Shown here one piece after another: positions 25,001 through 34,400 of a stretch of DNA of 38,858 nucleotides. A model generated the notes under the pieces. That model did not search any database and was not told the origin of the DNA. It was given only the letters and a program-made list of their open reading frames with translations. Positions within the stretch are counted from its first letter, which is position 1; every line of letters starts with the position of its first letter. Source of the DNA: Eubacterium sp. (GTDB lineage: Bacteria; Bacillota; Clostridia; Lachnospirales; Lachnospiraceae); NCBI GenBank assembly GCA_022764165.1, contig JALERM010000060.1, positions 1 to 38,858 on the forward strand, read 5' to 3'. The position numbers and the translations under genes are program-made.

Positions 25001-28000
25001 TTTACCAATGAGCGGGTGGATGCCGTGATCAGGCTGGTAAAGAAAGATGCGGAGACCGGCACTCCCCAGGGGGATGCTACTCTTGAACATGCCGTATATG
25101 GTTTGTTTGCCCGGGAAGATATTGTACATCCGGACGGCAGGACAGGGGTAATCTATCCTGCAGGGACACAGATTGCAACACTGACTACGGATGTGGAAGG
25201 CAAAGCATCGGTAACGGGCTTATATCTTGGAAAGTATTATGTGAAAGAAATCACCCCGTCAAATGGCTATCTGCTGGATGAAAAGGAGTATGACCTTTCC
25301 TGCAATTTTGAAGGTGACCTTGTAAAAACAGTAGAACAGGCCTGTACTTCTCCGGAGCAGGTGATCAAGCAGCCGTTCCAGATCATCAAAGCTGCCCAGA
25401 ATGGAAAGACAGTTGCAGACCTGCTAAAAGGTGCCGGTTTCTCTGCCTATCTGGTGAGCAGCCTGAAAACAAAAGAGGATGGAAACTATGATTTCTCCTC
25501 TGCAAAGCCGGTTGTGATCGGGGAAAATGGGGCAACGGAGATCTTTACCGATGAAAAGGGATATGCCTGTTCCATTGCGCTTCCTTTTGGAACCTATCTT
25601 GTACGGGAGACAACTACGCCCCACAACTATGAGCCGGTGGATGATTTTATCGTAAGGATTACGGAAAACCATCCGAACACACCGCAGACCTGGAGGGTGC
25701 TTCTGGATGATGAATTTGAAGCAAAACTGAAGATCATCAAACTGGATGACGAGACAAAGAAAACAGTCCTGATTCCGGGTACGGAATTTAAGATTTATGA
25801 CCTTGACCATGAAAAATATGTGGAACAGGTTACCACATATCCTACTACAGTTACCCATAAATCTTATTTCACGGATGCGGACGGATACCTGATCCTGCCA
25901 CAGAGCCTGCCCATCGGCCATTACCGGGTCGAGGAAGTGACGGCTCCGGAAGGATATACCATCAACCAGAATTATGTGGAAGTTACAGTGGATTCCAATA
26001 CCGCATATTATCAGGATGATGTCAGCAAAGATATTATTATTGAAGCTGTGTATGAGAACCATCCGGTAAAAGGCGAGCTGACAGTAGTGAAAAAGGGCGA
26101 AGTGCTGGACGGATATAAAAAGGATTTTACATACAAAGTCCAGAACCTTGCCGGTGCCGTATTTGCGGTCTATGCAGCCGAAGATATTTATACGGCTGAT
26201 TTCCAGAAGGATTCCAATGGAAACCGTATCCTGGAGTATGCAAAAGATGAACTGGTGGCAGAATTGACTACTGGCAAGGATGGCACAGCCACTTTAAAAA
26301 ATCTTCCACTTGGGACATACAAAGTAGTGGAAAAGACAGCCCCGGAAGGTTTTGTGCAGAACAGCGAAGCGCAGAATGTGCAGTTTGTTTATGCAGGGCA
26401 GGATACCCCGGTGGTTTCTGAAAGCGTGGAATTTTCCAATGAACGCCAGAAGGTGGAAATTTCTGCTGTGAAAAAGGATACGGAAAATGAAAAACTGCTG
26501 GCGGGAGCGGAATTTGCCCTATATGCAAAAGAGGATATCAAAGCTGGCGATGCAGTCATTGTTAAGGCAGATACGCTTCTTGCATCTGCCGTTACGGAGG
26601 AGAATGGAAAAGCAGTTTTTGGGCAGGACCTGCCGTTTGGAACATATTATGTGAAAGAGACAAAGGCACCGGCAGGTTTTGTTTCTAATGGGGAGACTAT
26701 TGAAGCAACTGCTTCTTATCAGGGACAGGAAGTAGAAGTTGTCCGTTTGGAAGAAGTCTTTAAGAACCAGCCGACCATTACAGAATTTACAAAATCTGAC
26801 CTGACAACCAGTGTAGAGCTGGATGGGGCAACACTGACAGTATTGGATCAGGACAAGAATACAGTGGATACATGGACTTCCGTAAAAGGAGAGCCGCATG
26901 TGATCAAACGGCTGCATGTGGGCGAGACATACATTTTCCGGGAAGAGTTTGCGCCTTATGGTTACCTGAAAGCGGAAGAAGTGGAATTTACTGTTGCAGA
27001 TACCGCAGAAGTGCAGAAGGTGGAAATGAAAGACGATGTTCCGACAGGCCGTATCATCATCAACAAAAAAGGTGAATTTATCGGTGAGATCACATGGAAT
27101 GATATGATGGCCGGAGCAATGGAATCTGCTTTTGGCTATGTGACAGGTTCCCTGAAGAATGTTACTTTTGAGGTATATGCGCTGGAGGACATCAAAGCTG
27201 CAGATGGTGAGAGTGAGGATTACTACAAAAAAGATGACCTTGTAGCAACCATCACTACGGATGCGCTTGGTTATGCGAGGGCGGATGACCTGCCTCTTGG
27301 AAAATACTATGTGGTGGAAAAAGAAACTGCAGAAGGTTTTGTGCTGGACGGGGAAGCAAGGGAGATCGACCTTACCTACCGTGACCAGGATACCCCTGTG
27401 GTCACTTACGATGAGGAATGGCAGAACAGTCGCCAGAAGGCAAAAGTAACTGTTATAAAGAAAGAAAAAGGTCTGGAACGTGTCCTGGAGGGTGGTGTGT
27501 TTGCCCTCTATACAAGAGAGGATATTAAAAATGCGGATGGAAAAGTGCTTCTGAAAGCAGATACCATCATTGAGCAGAAAGCGACGGATAAAGAGGGAAA
27601 AATCCTCTTTTCAGCAGATCTCCCCGTGGGCGGCAGATACTATGTAAAAGAGGTTCAGGCACCTGCAGGTTTTGTGACTACAGGTGAGGTGCAGGAATTT
27701 GACTTCACTTATGCCGGTGAGGATCAGGCAGAGGTCGTGTTCGACTTCATTTTTGAAAACGAACCTACAACTGTGGAGATCACAAAGTCAGACCTTACAA
27801 CCGGTGAAGAACTTCCGGGAGCAAAACTGCAGGTGACAGATAAAGATGGCAATGTAGTGGACGAATGGATATCCGGTACAACACCGCATGTGATCCGGGA
27901 ACTGGAAACCGGCAGGGAATACACGCTGACTGAGAAAATCCCTGCAGATGGATATGTAACAGCGGAAAGCATTACTTTTACGGTAGAGAATACTGCAGAA

Positions 28001-28822
28001 GTGCAGAAAGTGGAAATGAAAGACGATGTTACAAAAGTTCAGATCAGCAAGGTAGATATGACAGACGGAAGCTCCGAGATCCAGGGAGCAAAGTTGTATA
28101 TCCTGAATGAAAATAATGAGGTGATGGAAAGCTGGACATCCGGAAAAGAGCCATATTATGTGGAGAAACTTCCGGTTGGGACTTATACACTTTTGGAAGA
28201 GTCCGCTCCAAAGGGATATATCATTTCCAATAAAGTGAAATTCACAGTAAAGGATACCGGAGAAATACAGTCTGTGAAGATGGAGGATGACCAGGCAAGG
28301 GGAAGAGTCATTTTAAATAAGACCGACAAGGATACCAAAAAGCCGATGAAGGGAGTGGAATTTGCCCTTTGTGACAGCAAAGGAAAAGTCCTTGAAACAC
28401 TGGTTACGGACAGCGCAGGCCATGCAGAGTCTAAGGAATATCCGATTGCTACATTCAAGAATGGTGCTTATGGAAAGGAGATTATTTATATCCTGAAAGA
28501 AACGAAAACGCTGGAAGGTTATAAACTGGACAAGACAGAACATAAGGTGAAATTCTCTTATGTGGATGATAAAACACCGGTTGTGGAGTATAAGATTGAC
28601 CTTACCAATGAAAAGATTCCGGAAGAACAGCCGGAAACACCTTCTGCACCGGGTTCATCTGCACCGGATTCACCGTCCTCTGCGCAGAACACTCCGACAT
28701 CTGTAATTGCGAACAGTCCAAAAACAGGTGACCATACACCAATCCTGCTGTTTGTGCTTCTGATGGTATTATCTGCAGGTGGGATTGTCACAATGTTTGT
28801 TATGAAGAAACATAAAAAATAA
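22079..28822 (+). CDS. Giant Cna-B/SpaA-repeat surface protein with sortase signal
   Basis: Cell-wall protein of 2247 residues. The signal peptide covers 1-32 ('LSGMMAILTVFTTIFSSLPA'). A Glu/Thr-rich stalk lies at about 145-260. A thioester-domain-like region starts near residue 380, with C422 in 'VNAYCMQHS' and 'GYGGPGWGG'. From about residue 652 there are some fourteen Cna-B/SpaA (prealbumin-like) modules, each opening with patterns such as 'VVKKD', then 'LAGAxFALY' and closing with 'APxGY/F'. The end has S2213-P-K-T-G2217, a hydrophobic helix and KKHKK, a sortase signal of the (S/N/P)PxTG kind rather than LPxTG. Adhesins of this kind probably hold mating cells together or bind the host surface. 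'TAEVQKVEMKDDV' occurs twice (about 27001 and 27990), showing recent internal duplication. Confidence 0.92.
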   Translation: MNRKRTLRQFLSGMMAILTVFTTIFSSLPAYASEEEKKVKEYPLYEEVKEFLDVDEVVTAKDLEVDTGSVFDITKDMTGIEIPDKEKVKVTFHEAKNEADEDFSINHADTYKAVYYVEPVSGHPVYQISRKIIVREAAASGTVQQEMTVTDAGTETSMEESGDEEGEPDSQEPVTELPIPETETEPVTDGTETTEEETTGDPELPSNETEMPQEPAVEETEVIVLPEEEQSEVTVDIEDGTELDTDEPESETETETESETSGDGDYQVRVTKGEELDIVLNHEDGSYDAGETVEFSTNLPEGCLTAVAALKEEANAQGNTADLLYSEVTYHAQTDTFSFEMPAEDIALEVAVDQAQGGIMLLAAGDEGLWDDATEIEANTYYYYSDGQLHPFNSVMGSGGNDSYKYIRYKVGGKTYTVNAYCMQHSMSSPPSGTTYKNMIELDEGGDDKYLRKAFFYGYGGPGWGGTFNGYNIKQIMEKAGCTSETRAMQHYLVDYLYDGESGFGGALSDTAKNMLREIKAALAKMPDPTAMELLPGLSVTANGTETETFTWKANEAFTITIHLEDGVSLVNETTGKTGTGNVTVKGGEKFHLVATTNDISKLKGNYAVTSKYPLDFHAMLLKLQNSQDIGFGYYTDSSDISLTVDWPEQAQIDIVKQDGTSGAKLAGAVFGIYSDAACTNLIAKMPATDNNGASSVTLTKTQDTVYLKEITAPAGYVVSAKAENINLVVGKTVTKTIPNQEQTGSLTVYKEGEVLAGASVTESGTSFQYEKRKLKGAVYKVTAAEDITNAAGSVVYKKGMAVTENLTTGEGGSAVLNNLPLGSYVVTEVKAPGNYINNGESKIVTLSYAGQNESVVFANVTFSNDRQKAEVTVVKKDRETENPLAGGRYGLFAGNDILNADGIVVVKKDTLVEQAVTGADGSAVYQADLPLGNSYYLKELQAPDNYFRNSEDVYTFTFAYTHDKEPVQKFSHTFTNERVDAVIRLVKKDAETGTPQGDATLEHAVYGLFAREDIVHPDGRTGVIYPAGTQIATLTTDVEGKASVTGLYLGKYYVKEITPSNGYLLDEKEYDLSCNFEGDLVKTVEQACTSPEQVIKQPFQIIKAAQNGKTVADLLKGAGFSAYLVSSLKTKEDGNYDFSSAKPVVIGENGATEIFTDEKGYACSIALPFGTYLVRETTTPHNYEPVDDFIVRITENHPNTPQTWRVLLDDEFEAKLKIIKLDDETKKTVLIPGTEFKIYDLDHEKYVEQVTTYPTTVTHKSYFTDADGYLILPQSLPIGHYRVEEVTAPEGYTINQNYVEVTVDSNTAYYQDDVSKDIIIEAVYENHPVKGELTVVKKGEVLDGYKKDFTYKVQNLAGAVFAVYAAEDIYTADFQKDSNGNRILEYAKDELVAELTTGKDGTATLKNLPLGTYKVVEKTAPEGFVQNSEAQNVQFVYAGQDTPVVSESVEFSNERQKVEISAVKKDTENEKLLAGAEFALYAKEDIKAGDAVIVKADTLLASAVTEENGKAVFGQDLPFGTYYVKETKAPAGFVSNGETIEATASYQGQEVEVVRLEEVFKNQPTITEFTKSDLTTSVELDGATLTVLDQDKNTVDTWTSVKGEPHVIKRLHVGETYIFREEFAPYGYLKAEEVEFTVADTAEVQKVEMKDDVPTGRIIINKKGEFIGEITWNDMMAGAMESAFGYVTGSLKNVTFEVYALEDIKAADGESEDYYKKDDLVATITTDALGYARADDLPLGKYYVVEKETAEGFVLDGEAREIDLTYRDQDTPVVTYDEEWQNSRQKAKVTVIKKEKGLERVLEGGVFALYTREDIKNADGKVLLKADTIIEQKATDKEGKILFSADLPVGGRYYVKEVQAPAGFVTTGEVQEFDFTYAGEDQAEVVFDFIFENEPTTVEITKSDLTTGEELPGAKLQVTDKDGNVVDEWISGTTPHVIRELETGREYTLTEKIPADGYVTAESITFTVENTAEVQKVEMKDDVTKVQISKVDMTDGSSEIQGAKLYILNENNEVMESWTSGKEPYYVEKLPVGTYTLLEESAPKGYIISNKVKFTVKDTGEIQSVKMEDDQARGRVILNKTDKDTKKPMKGVEFALCDSKGKVLETLVTDSAGHAESKEYPIATFKNGAYGKEIIYILKETKTLEGYKLDKTEHKVKFSYVDDKTPVVEYKIDLTNEKIPEEQPETPSAPGSSAPDSPSSAQNTPTSVIANSPKTGDHTPILLFVLLMVLSAGGIVTMFVMKKHKK

Positions 28823-28830
28823 AGCATCCT

Positions 28831-28854
28831 GGGCTGCATGGCAACATGCGGCCC
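28831..28854 (+). other. Ten-base-pair hairpin after the surface-protein gene
   Basis: GGGCTGCATG (28831-28840), loop GCAA, CATGCGGCCC (28845-28854), with one G-T pair. No T run follows. The GNRA-type loop suggests a stable RNA stem that may set 3' ends or protect upstream mRNA. Confidence 0.45.
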
Positions 28855-28882
28855 TCATTATGAAAGAAAGAAGGTATAAAAC

Positions 28883-28996
28883 ATGGTAAAAGCAGAAGTA
28901 GAAATGAAAAACAAAGAAATGGCTAAGAAAAGGCTGGCAGCCTATGCGGTAAAAGTCAGGAAATGCCATAACGAGAAAGCAAAGGAGGAGAAATAG
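28883..28996 (+). CDS. Small basic protein (37 aa)
   Basis: ORF of 37 residues, MVKAEVEMKNKEMAKKRL onwards, highly charged and helical, with no family I can name. AAAGAAGG lies upstream at a fair distance. Its TAG is directly followed by the ATG of the DUF5688 gene, and its last codons supply that gene's GGAGGAG site, so the two are probably translated together. Confidence 0.5.
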   Translation: MVKAEVEMKNKEMAKKRLAAYAVKVRKCHNEKAKEEK

Positions 28997-30088
28997 ATGG
29001 ATTATCAGGAATTTCAGGCAAAAATAGCAGAAGAGATCAAAGGGTACCTTCCCGAAAAGTATGCAGATGCAGTTGTCAGGGTGGAACAGATAACTAAGAA
29101 TAATGGGGTAACGTTGGATGCCCTTCAGGTCATGCTTCCGGGAGAACATATGGCTCCTTCCATATATCTGAATGAATTTTATGAGCAGCATCAGGATGGC
29201 CGGAGCATGGAAAACATTCTGGCGCAGATCGGAAAAATCCGGGCAGAATGTATGATGCCTGATCAGAAAGATGTGGAAGTATTTCAGAATTTTGCGCAGG
29301 TGAAGGATAAGATCATCTTCCGTGTAATTGGTGCCGACAGTAACCGGAATATGCTGCAGAAGATTCCTCACCAGATGGAGAATGATATGGCACTGGTTTA
29401 CCGGGTACTGTTGGATAAAGGTGAGGAAGGTACAATGTCCGCATTGGTTAACGGTATGCTCCAGAAGGAGTGGGGAGTGACAGAAAAAGAACTGTATGAC
29501 CTGGCACTGGCAAATACCCAGAGGGAGTTTCCTGCTGTATTCCGACCAATGGCGGAGATCATGAAAGAAATGATGGTAAAGGAATTTACCGGTGTAGACC
29601 CTGCTTCTATGGATGCGGAAACAAGGGCTTTTTTTGAAGAAATGTTTTCAGATGATATGCTGGATGCAAAACTTCCTATGTATGTTTTGACCAATGACCG
29701 GACAAGCGAGGGCGCAGCTGCTTTGTTTTATCCGGAAATGAAAGAGCAGATTGCCGAAAAGGTGGGAGGTGATTACTTTGTCCTGCCTTCTTCGGTGCAT
29801 GAGGTCCTGATCGTTCCGGATGACGGGATCATTGATTTTCAGGAATTAAAAAATATGGTAAATGAGGTCAACCAGACAGAAGTATCTCCGATGGATGTCC
29901 TGACAGGGGAGGTTTATTTCTACGATAAGGAGGCACATCAACTTACGGTTGCCAGTGAACGTGCTGAAAAGGCAGAAGAGAGGAATACAGATCGTCCGAT
30001 GTCGATCATGGATAAGCTGAATACGGCAAAAGAACGGATCACGAAAGAGCCGGGGAATACCCGTCTGGAACCGGGGCTTGCAATATAA
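28997..30088 (+). CDS. DUF5688 family protein
   Basis: Protein of 363 residues without membrane segments. 'VTLDALQVMLPGEHMAPSIY' and 'NEFYEQHQDGRSMENILAQI' near the N-terminus and 'DYFVLPSSVHEVLIVPDDG' near 250 are the conserved blocks of DUF5688, a cargo/backbone family of clostridial ICEs with no known function. The start directly follows the preceding TAG, with GGAGGAG eight bases upstream. A hairpin follows before the XRE gene. Confidence 0.88.
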   Translation: MDYQEFQAKIAEEIKGYLPEKYADAVVRVEQITKNNGVTLDALQVMLPGEHMAPSIYLNEFYEQHQDGRSMENILAQIGKIRAECMMPDQKDVEVFQNFAQVKDKIIFRVIGADSNRNMLQKIPHQMENDMALVYRVLLDKGEEGTMSALVNGMLQKEWGVTEKELYDLALANTQREFPAVFRPMAEIMKEMMVKEFTGVDPASMDAETRAFFEEMFSDDMLDAKLPMYVLTNDRTSEGAAALFYPEMKEQIAEKVGGDYFVLPSSVHEVLIVPDDGIIDFQELKNMVNEVNQTEVSPMDVLTGEVYFYDKEAHQLTVASERAEKAEERNTDRPMSIMDKLNTAKERITKEPGNTRLEPGLAI

Positions 30089-30101
30089 AATACAAAAGTT
30101 T

Positions 30102-30132
30102 ACGGTGGGCTGTCTGCGGATAGCCCTGCCGT
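30102..30132 (+). other. Hairpin between DUF5688 and the XRE gene
   Basis: ACGG (30102-30105) and GGGCT (30107-30111) pair with AGCCC (30122-30126) and CCGT (30129-30132), with a small internal loop. No T run follows; it is likely an RNA spacer or processing site. Confidence 0.35.
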
Positions 30133-30152
30133 TATAAGAAGGGGATGGGATT

Positions 30153-30605
30153 ATGACGTTAGGAGAACAGATCAGGCAGGTACGCAGGAACCGTGGCATG
30201 ACGCAGAAGGAATTGGGAATGAGGCTGGGATGCCCGGAGAACAGTGCTGATGTAAGGATTGCCCAATATGAGACAGGGCAGCGCAGGCCAAAGAAAGAGC
30301 GGCTGGAAGCCATTGCAAAGGTTCTGGAGGTAAACCCGGAAATATTCTGCAGGAGAAGCCCGGATTCAGAAAAAGAGCTAATGAAGATGCTGCTCTGGAT
30401 GGATGAGACTGACCGGGAATGGGTACAGGTTGGCAATCCGGAGAAAATGGAAAAGGGAAGTGTCCTTCTGGTCTTTACAGAAGAAGCGATTCAGGAATTT
30501 CTGAAGGAATGGATGAAACAGAAAGACAGGCTGAATAGCCATGAGATTTCTGAAAGGGAGTATCAGGAATGGAAGTGGCAAAGTAACAAAAAGAAGCTGC
30601 CATAA
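30153..30605 (+). CDS. XRE-family transcriptional regulator
   Basis: Protein of 150 residues. A helix-turn-helix occupies about residues 3-66 ('QIRQVRRNRGMTQKELGMRL', 'VRIAQYETGQRRPKKERLEA'). This is followed by an acidic effector-like tail of about 80 residues with Trp-rich ends. It could regulate the neighbouring toxin-like gene, which faces it, or the downstream helicase; that is inference. A GAAGGGGATGGG purine tract precedes ATG 30153. The 3' end contains the terminator for the opposite-strand gene. Confidence 0.85.
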   Translation: MTLGEQIRQVRRNRGMTQKELGMRLGCPENSADVRIAQYETGQRRPKKERLEAIAKVLEVNPEIFCRRSPDSEKELMKMLLWMDETDREWVQVGNPEKMEKGSVLLVFTEEAIQEFLKEWMKQKDRLNSHEISEREYQEWKWQSNKKKLP

Positions 30606-30615
30606 ATGACAGCTT
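30581..30615 (-). terminator. Minus-strand terminator for the toxin-like gene
   Basis: AAGCTG-C-CAT-AA-ATG-A-CAGCTT (30594-30615) forms an almost perfect stem. Read on the minus strand it is followed by CTTTTTGTTAC, a T run. It overlaps the 3' end of the plus-strand XRE gene and lies about 110 bases past the toxin-like stop. Confidence 0.6.
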
Positions 30616-30725
30616 CTCGGTTACAAAATTACCAGGATTGCTCCTGCGTTTACAACATCATACTAGCATAAACAGTATGCTTTGTCAAACGATTTTGTAA
30701 TCAGTATAGGGTATGTAATGAGTTA

Positions 30726-31409
30726 TCAGATTATACCGCAGGATTTCATTTTTTCACTGATCTGCTTGAGGGCGTATGGCTTTACATCACCAATCTTTTC
30801 AAAGTGTACCCGTGACAGGCTTACCTGTGTGATGCGGGTTACATTTGCCCATCGTGGCATTAGTGGATAACCATAGACCTTGTCTACTTTTACACTGTAG
30901 TCCATGGTTTTGGGTTCCTGCGAAGAAAGTGGAATGACGATCAAAGAGTCTTTTAGATTTTTTAAAATGATCGCAGGATGCCTTCCGCCAAATTCTGTAC
31001 CGATATTATAGCCAAAATCAACCCAGACTACAGCCTTACGTATCAGGACAAGGGAACGGGCAATTATTTCAATATCCTCATTTGGTACAGAGTCTTTTTT
31101 CACAGAAATAATATATTTGTCAGTTTCTTTATCATAGCAGTAATACTTGGAAACCACAGCCTGCTTTTCAGGCCGAAGCCATTGATATGTATCTTTTTTT
31201 ATTGTGTTTGGTAAGGCTATGGGCGGTATTTGGAATGATTTCTCATCCAGAATTAAGTTTGTTTTAAGAGTTGTCCATTTATAGTATTCGTTTGCCAGTT
31301 TAATCTGTTCCGGTTCATGGAAATCTATCTGGGTAAAATGTTTCCGCAAGGTGGAAACGGTATTATTAAAGGAATGATTGGCATCATCCATAGTTGCGGT
31401 GTGTTTCAT
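30726..31409 (-). CDS. MazF/PemK-like toxin-family protein
   Basis: Protein of 227 residues on the minus strand, the only convincing gene on that strand. The C-terminal ~110 residues match the MazF/PemK fold: 'VWVDFGYNIGTEFGGRHPAI' with 'ILKN', then 'LIVIPLSSQEP', then 'RWANVTRITQVSLSRV'. MazF-type toxins cut single-stranded RNA. The N-terminal ~115 residues are an extra helical part not found in short MazF toxins; it might act as a built-in antitoxin or a substrate arm (inference). AAAGGAG precedes the start and a good promoter lies at 31438-31466. No separate antitoxin gene is seen beside it. Confidence 0.8.
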   Translation of the reverse strand: MKHTATMDDANHSFNNTVSTLRKHFTQIDFHEPEQIKLANEYYKWTTLKTNLILDEKSFQIPPIALPNTIKKDTYQWLRPEKQAVVSKYYCYDKETDKYIISVKKDSVPNEDIEIIARSLVLIRKAVVWVDFGYNIGTEFGGRHPAIILKNLKDSLIVIPLSSQEPKTMDYSVKVDKVYGYPLMPRWANVTRITQVSLSRVHFEKIGDVKPYALKQISEKMKSCGII

Positions 31410-31437
31410 ATGGTTCTCCTTTCGGAATAATGATTTT

Positions 31438-31466
31438 ATTTTAGCAGATTATCTGACAAAGTACAA
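31438..31466 (-). promoter_or_regulatory. Promoter of the toxin-like gene
   Basis: On the minus strand: -35 TTGTAC (31466-31461), 17-base spacer, -10 TAAAAT (31443-31438). It lies between the divergent toxin-like gene and the helicase gene. Confidence 0.6.
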
Positions 31467-31492
31467 CATAAGAAAGACAGGGAGGGATTTCT

Positions 31493-34400
31493 TTGGCAAA
31501 TAAATATGAGTTAATTTCAAAACTGGCAGAAGAGACAGCGAAAGAAGTTGTAAAAAACGGGGAGACATGGAAACAGTATCTGGATACAGCAGCACGGATT
31601 TATAAATACCCGTTTCAGGAGCAGCTTTTGATCTATGCACAGCGTCCGGATGCCACGGCTTGTGCCAGTATTGACATCTGGAACAGCCGCCGGTTTAACT
31701 GCTGGGTCAACAAAGGGGCAAAAGGAATTGCCCTGATAGATGAAGATGCTCCAAGGCCAAGACTGAAATATGTGTTTGACATATCGGATATACATAAGGC
31801 ACGGCGGATCGGGCGTACTCCTTATTTATGGAAGATGGAACCGGATCATCAGGAAACGGTAATAGATCATCTGGAGCATATCTATGGAGGCACTCAGCAG
31901 GATAAAAGCTTTGAGGAACGGCTGCTGGAGATTGCACAGCGTATTACGCTGGACTGCTATGAGGAGGTATGGGAGGACTTACAATATCTGACAGAGGGAA
32001 GCTATCTGGAAGGGTTAGATGAATATTCCGGAAAAATCCATCTTAGGGAAACCATGCAGTCCAGTATCTCTTATACATTGCTGGCTCGCTGCGGAATGGA
32101 TATGGAGAACTACGAAGAACTGTTGAATTTTGACTATATCCATGAATTTAATACGGTTCCGGCTTTGTCACAGCTTGGAAGTAACATTACAGAACTTTGT
32201 AAACCGCTCCTGATGGAGATCGGAAAGGCAATCCGTGCTTATGACAGGGAAATTTCTAAAAAAAGAGTTGCAAATCGTAATAACTTAGACTATAATGCTT
32301 TAAAGCGTGAAAGTGAAAAGCAGAACACAGTTGAGGATGCAAATGAAAATACGGAAAATAGCAGGAATGAAGAAAGGAGCCAGGATTATGGAACTGACAT
32401 ATCAGAAGAACGGCGATTATTACATCCCGAATATCAAAATGGACGAGCAGCCAGCGGAAGTGCTGACCAAATACGGGATGATGCGGAAGACATATCTGCA
32501 GGAACACAAGAAGGGGCTTTACTCAGGACTTCTGCTGACCGGCAGGCTGATGAGCCATTTGTTGGAGATTCAGGAAGCGGCAGAGCAGAGGATGGAGGAA
32601 ATCACGGAGCAGATGGCAGCGGACGAGGGAGTGACAGAGGAACTGAAATCCAAAGACCAGATGAAATGGGTTCAGCTCATGAACAGCATCCGTCATTCAG
32701 CGGAGGAGATCGTACTGACAGAACTGATCTACAATTAGAGGAAGCGGAAGAAATATCAGTACAACCTGATCAGGAAATGAAAGAATCGGACAGTGAAGAA
32801 CTGCCCGATTTTTTCATGCCCGGAGAAGAAACTCCAATCAATGATGCAGGTGGAGTTTCTGTATATGAACAGCTTTCCCTTTTCCCAAGTGCAGAAGAGC
32901 AGGTCGGAAACATCGCTATTAACCATGCAAATGATCTGGTTCCTTTTTCCTTGGATAAACCGATCACGGATGAGATGGTGGATTACGTGCTGCTTACCGG
33001 CGGCGGACAGAGAGACAGCAGACCACGTATTTTTGCAAAATACCAGAAATGGCTGGGTTCTGCGAAAATGGCCGAGTTTTTGAAACGGGAATATGGCAGG
33101 GGTGGAAAAGGTTTTACCTTTGAGGGAGAGCCTTTATCTGTCTGGTACGACGAGGATGGAATGAAATTTGCAAGGGCAGATGCAGCAAGATTTCAGCCAA
33201 TGCGCACGCTATCCTGGATGGAAGTGGAAGAGCGCACGTACAATCTGATCCTTGACGGAAAGTATATGGATGAAGCGGAAATGTGGCATGTACCAACATT
33301 GGAAAAAATGGAACTGGCCTCAAAGGTTTACAACTTTTTTCAGGATGAATACGGTTCTGTTCCGAAGGAACTGGAGATACCACATATCCATCCGGCTGCG
33401 GAGGAAAAGCTGGCAGAGTATTTTTCTTCGCAGGAAGGAATTGACCAGGTATTAGGCCATATGGATCAGGCCATAGGGGCATTGCAGCGTGGGGACGTGA
33501 AAGCTCGTTTCCATTTGATCTATCGCCCGGAGGATATCCGGGAGTCTGTGGAAGAACTGAAACGCAGACCAATGAAGTTTCCGCCTGCGGAAAATCTGGA
33601 AGTCCCGGTGGAGACATTCATTACCCAGGATGAAATAGATTACCGGTTGAGCAGGGGAAGCGGTTTTGAGCATGGCTTATTCCGTATCTATGAATTTTTC
33701 CAGAGCAACCATGATAAAAAAGAACAGGCCGATTTCCTGAAAAATGAATATGGGACAGGAGGAAGTACATCTGCCCTTCCAGGGGCATGGCATAGCTATG
33801 AGGACCATGATGCCAAAGGGCTGCGCCTCAGCAAAGGAAGCATTATTGAACCATCAGCAAAGGTACTTTTGACATGGCCGAAAGTGGCAGAGCGTATCCG
33901 AACCTTGATAGAAACAAACCGTTTTCTGACACCTGAGACGGAAGCCGCCTATATAACGTGGAAGGCAGAGAAAGAACAGCAAAAACTTGTAGAAGCAAGA
34001 GAAAAGCTCGTTGCGGATGCCGAGAAGAAACATTCAGGGGAAATTGCCGTCCTTCAGGAACCGGAGCAGGAAGAGACAGACAACCGTGTTGTGGTGGCAC
34101 TGGAAAGTACAGAAGACGTTACCGATTACAGTATTGGATTTTTTACTTACCATTATCAGGATGGAAGGGAAGGAGTCCGGTACCGCCTTGTAACGATTGG
34201 GGAAGATGGCCGTCTGGAAGCCTATCCGGAGAAGACAAAATTCTTTATCAATGAGACGGCTGCAAGGGATTATATCGCAAGCCATACAGAGGAACTGCAG
34301 GTGATCCCTTATGATGAGTTAGTTCATCAGGCGGGCAGGGAGATTCTGCAGAACATATCGAAACAATGGGAAAAGCCAGAACCGGAGAAAGAGCAGGATA

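Noticed and set aside
30682-30710. TTGTCA, 17 bases, TATAGG on the plus strand
   Set aside because: The -10 is poor and no plus-strand gene follows; at best it would make an antisense RNA to the toxin-like gene. Not listed as a promoter.
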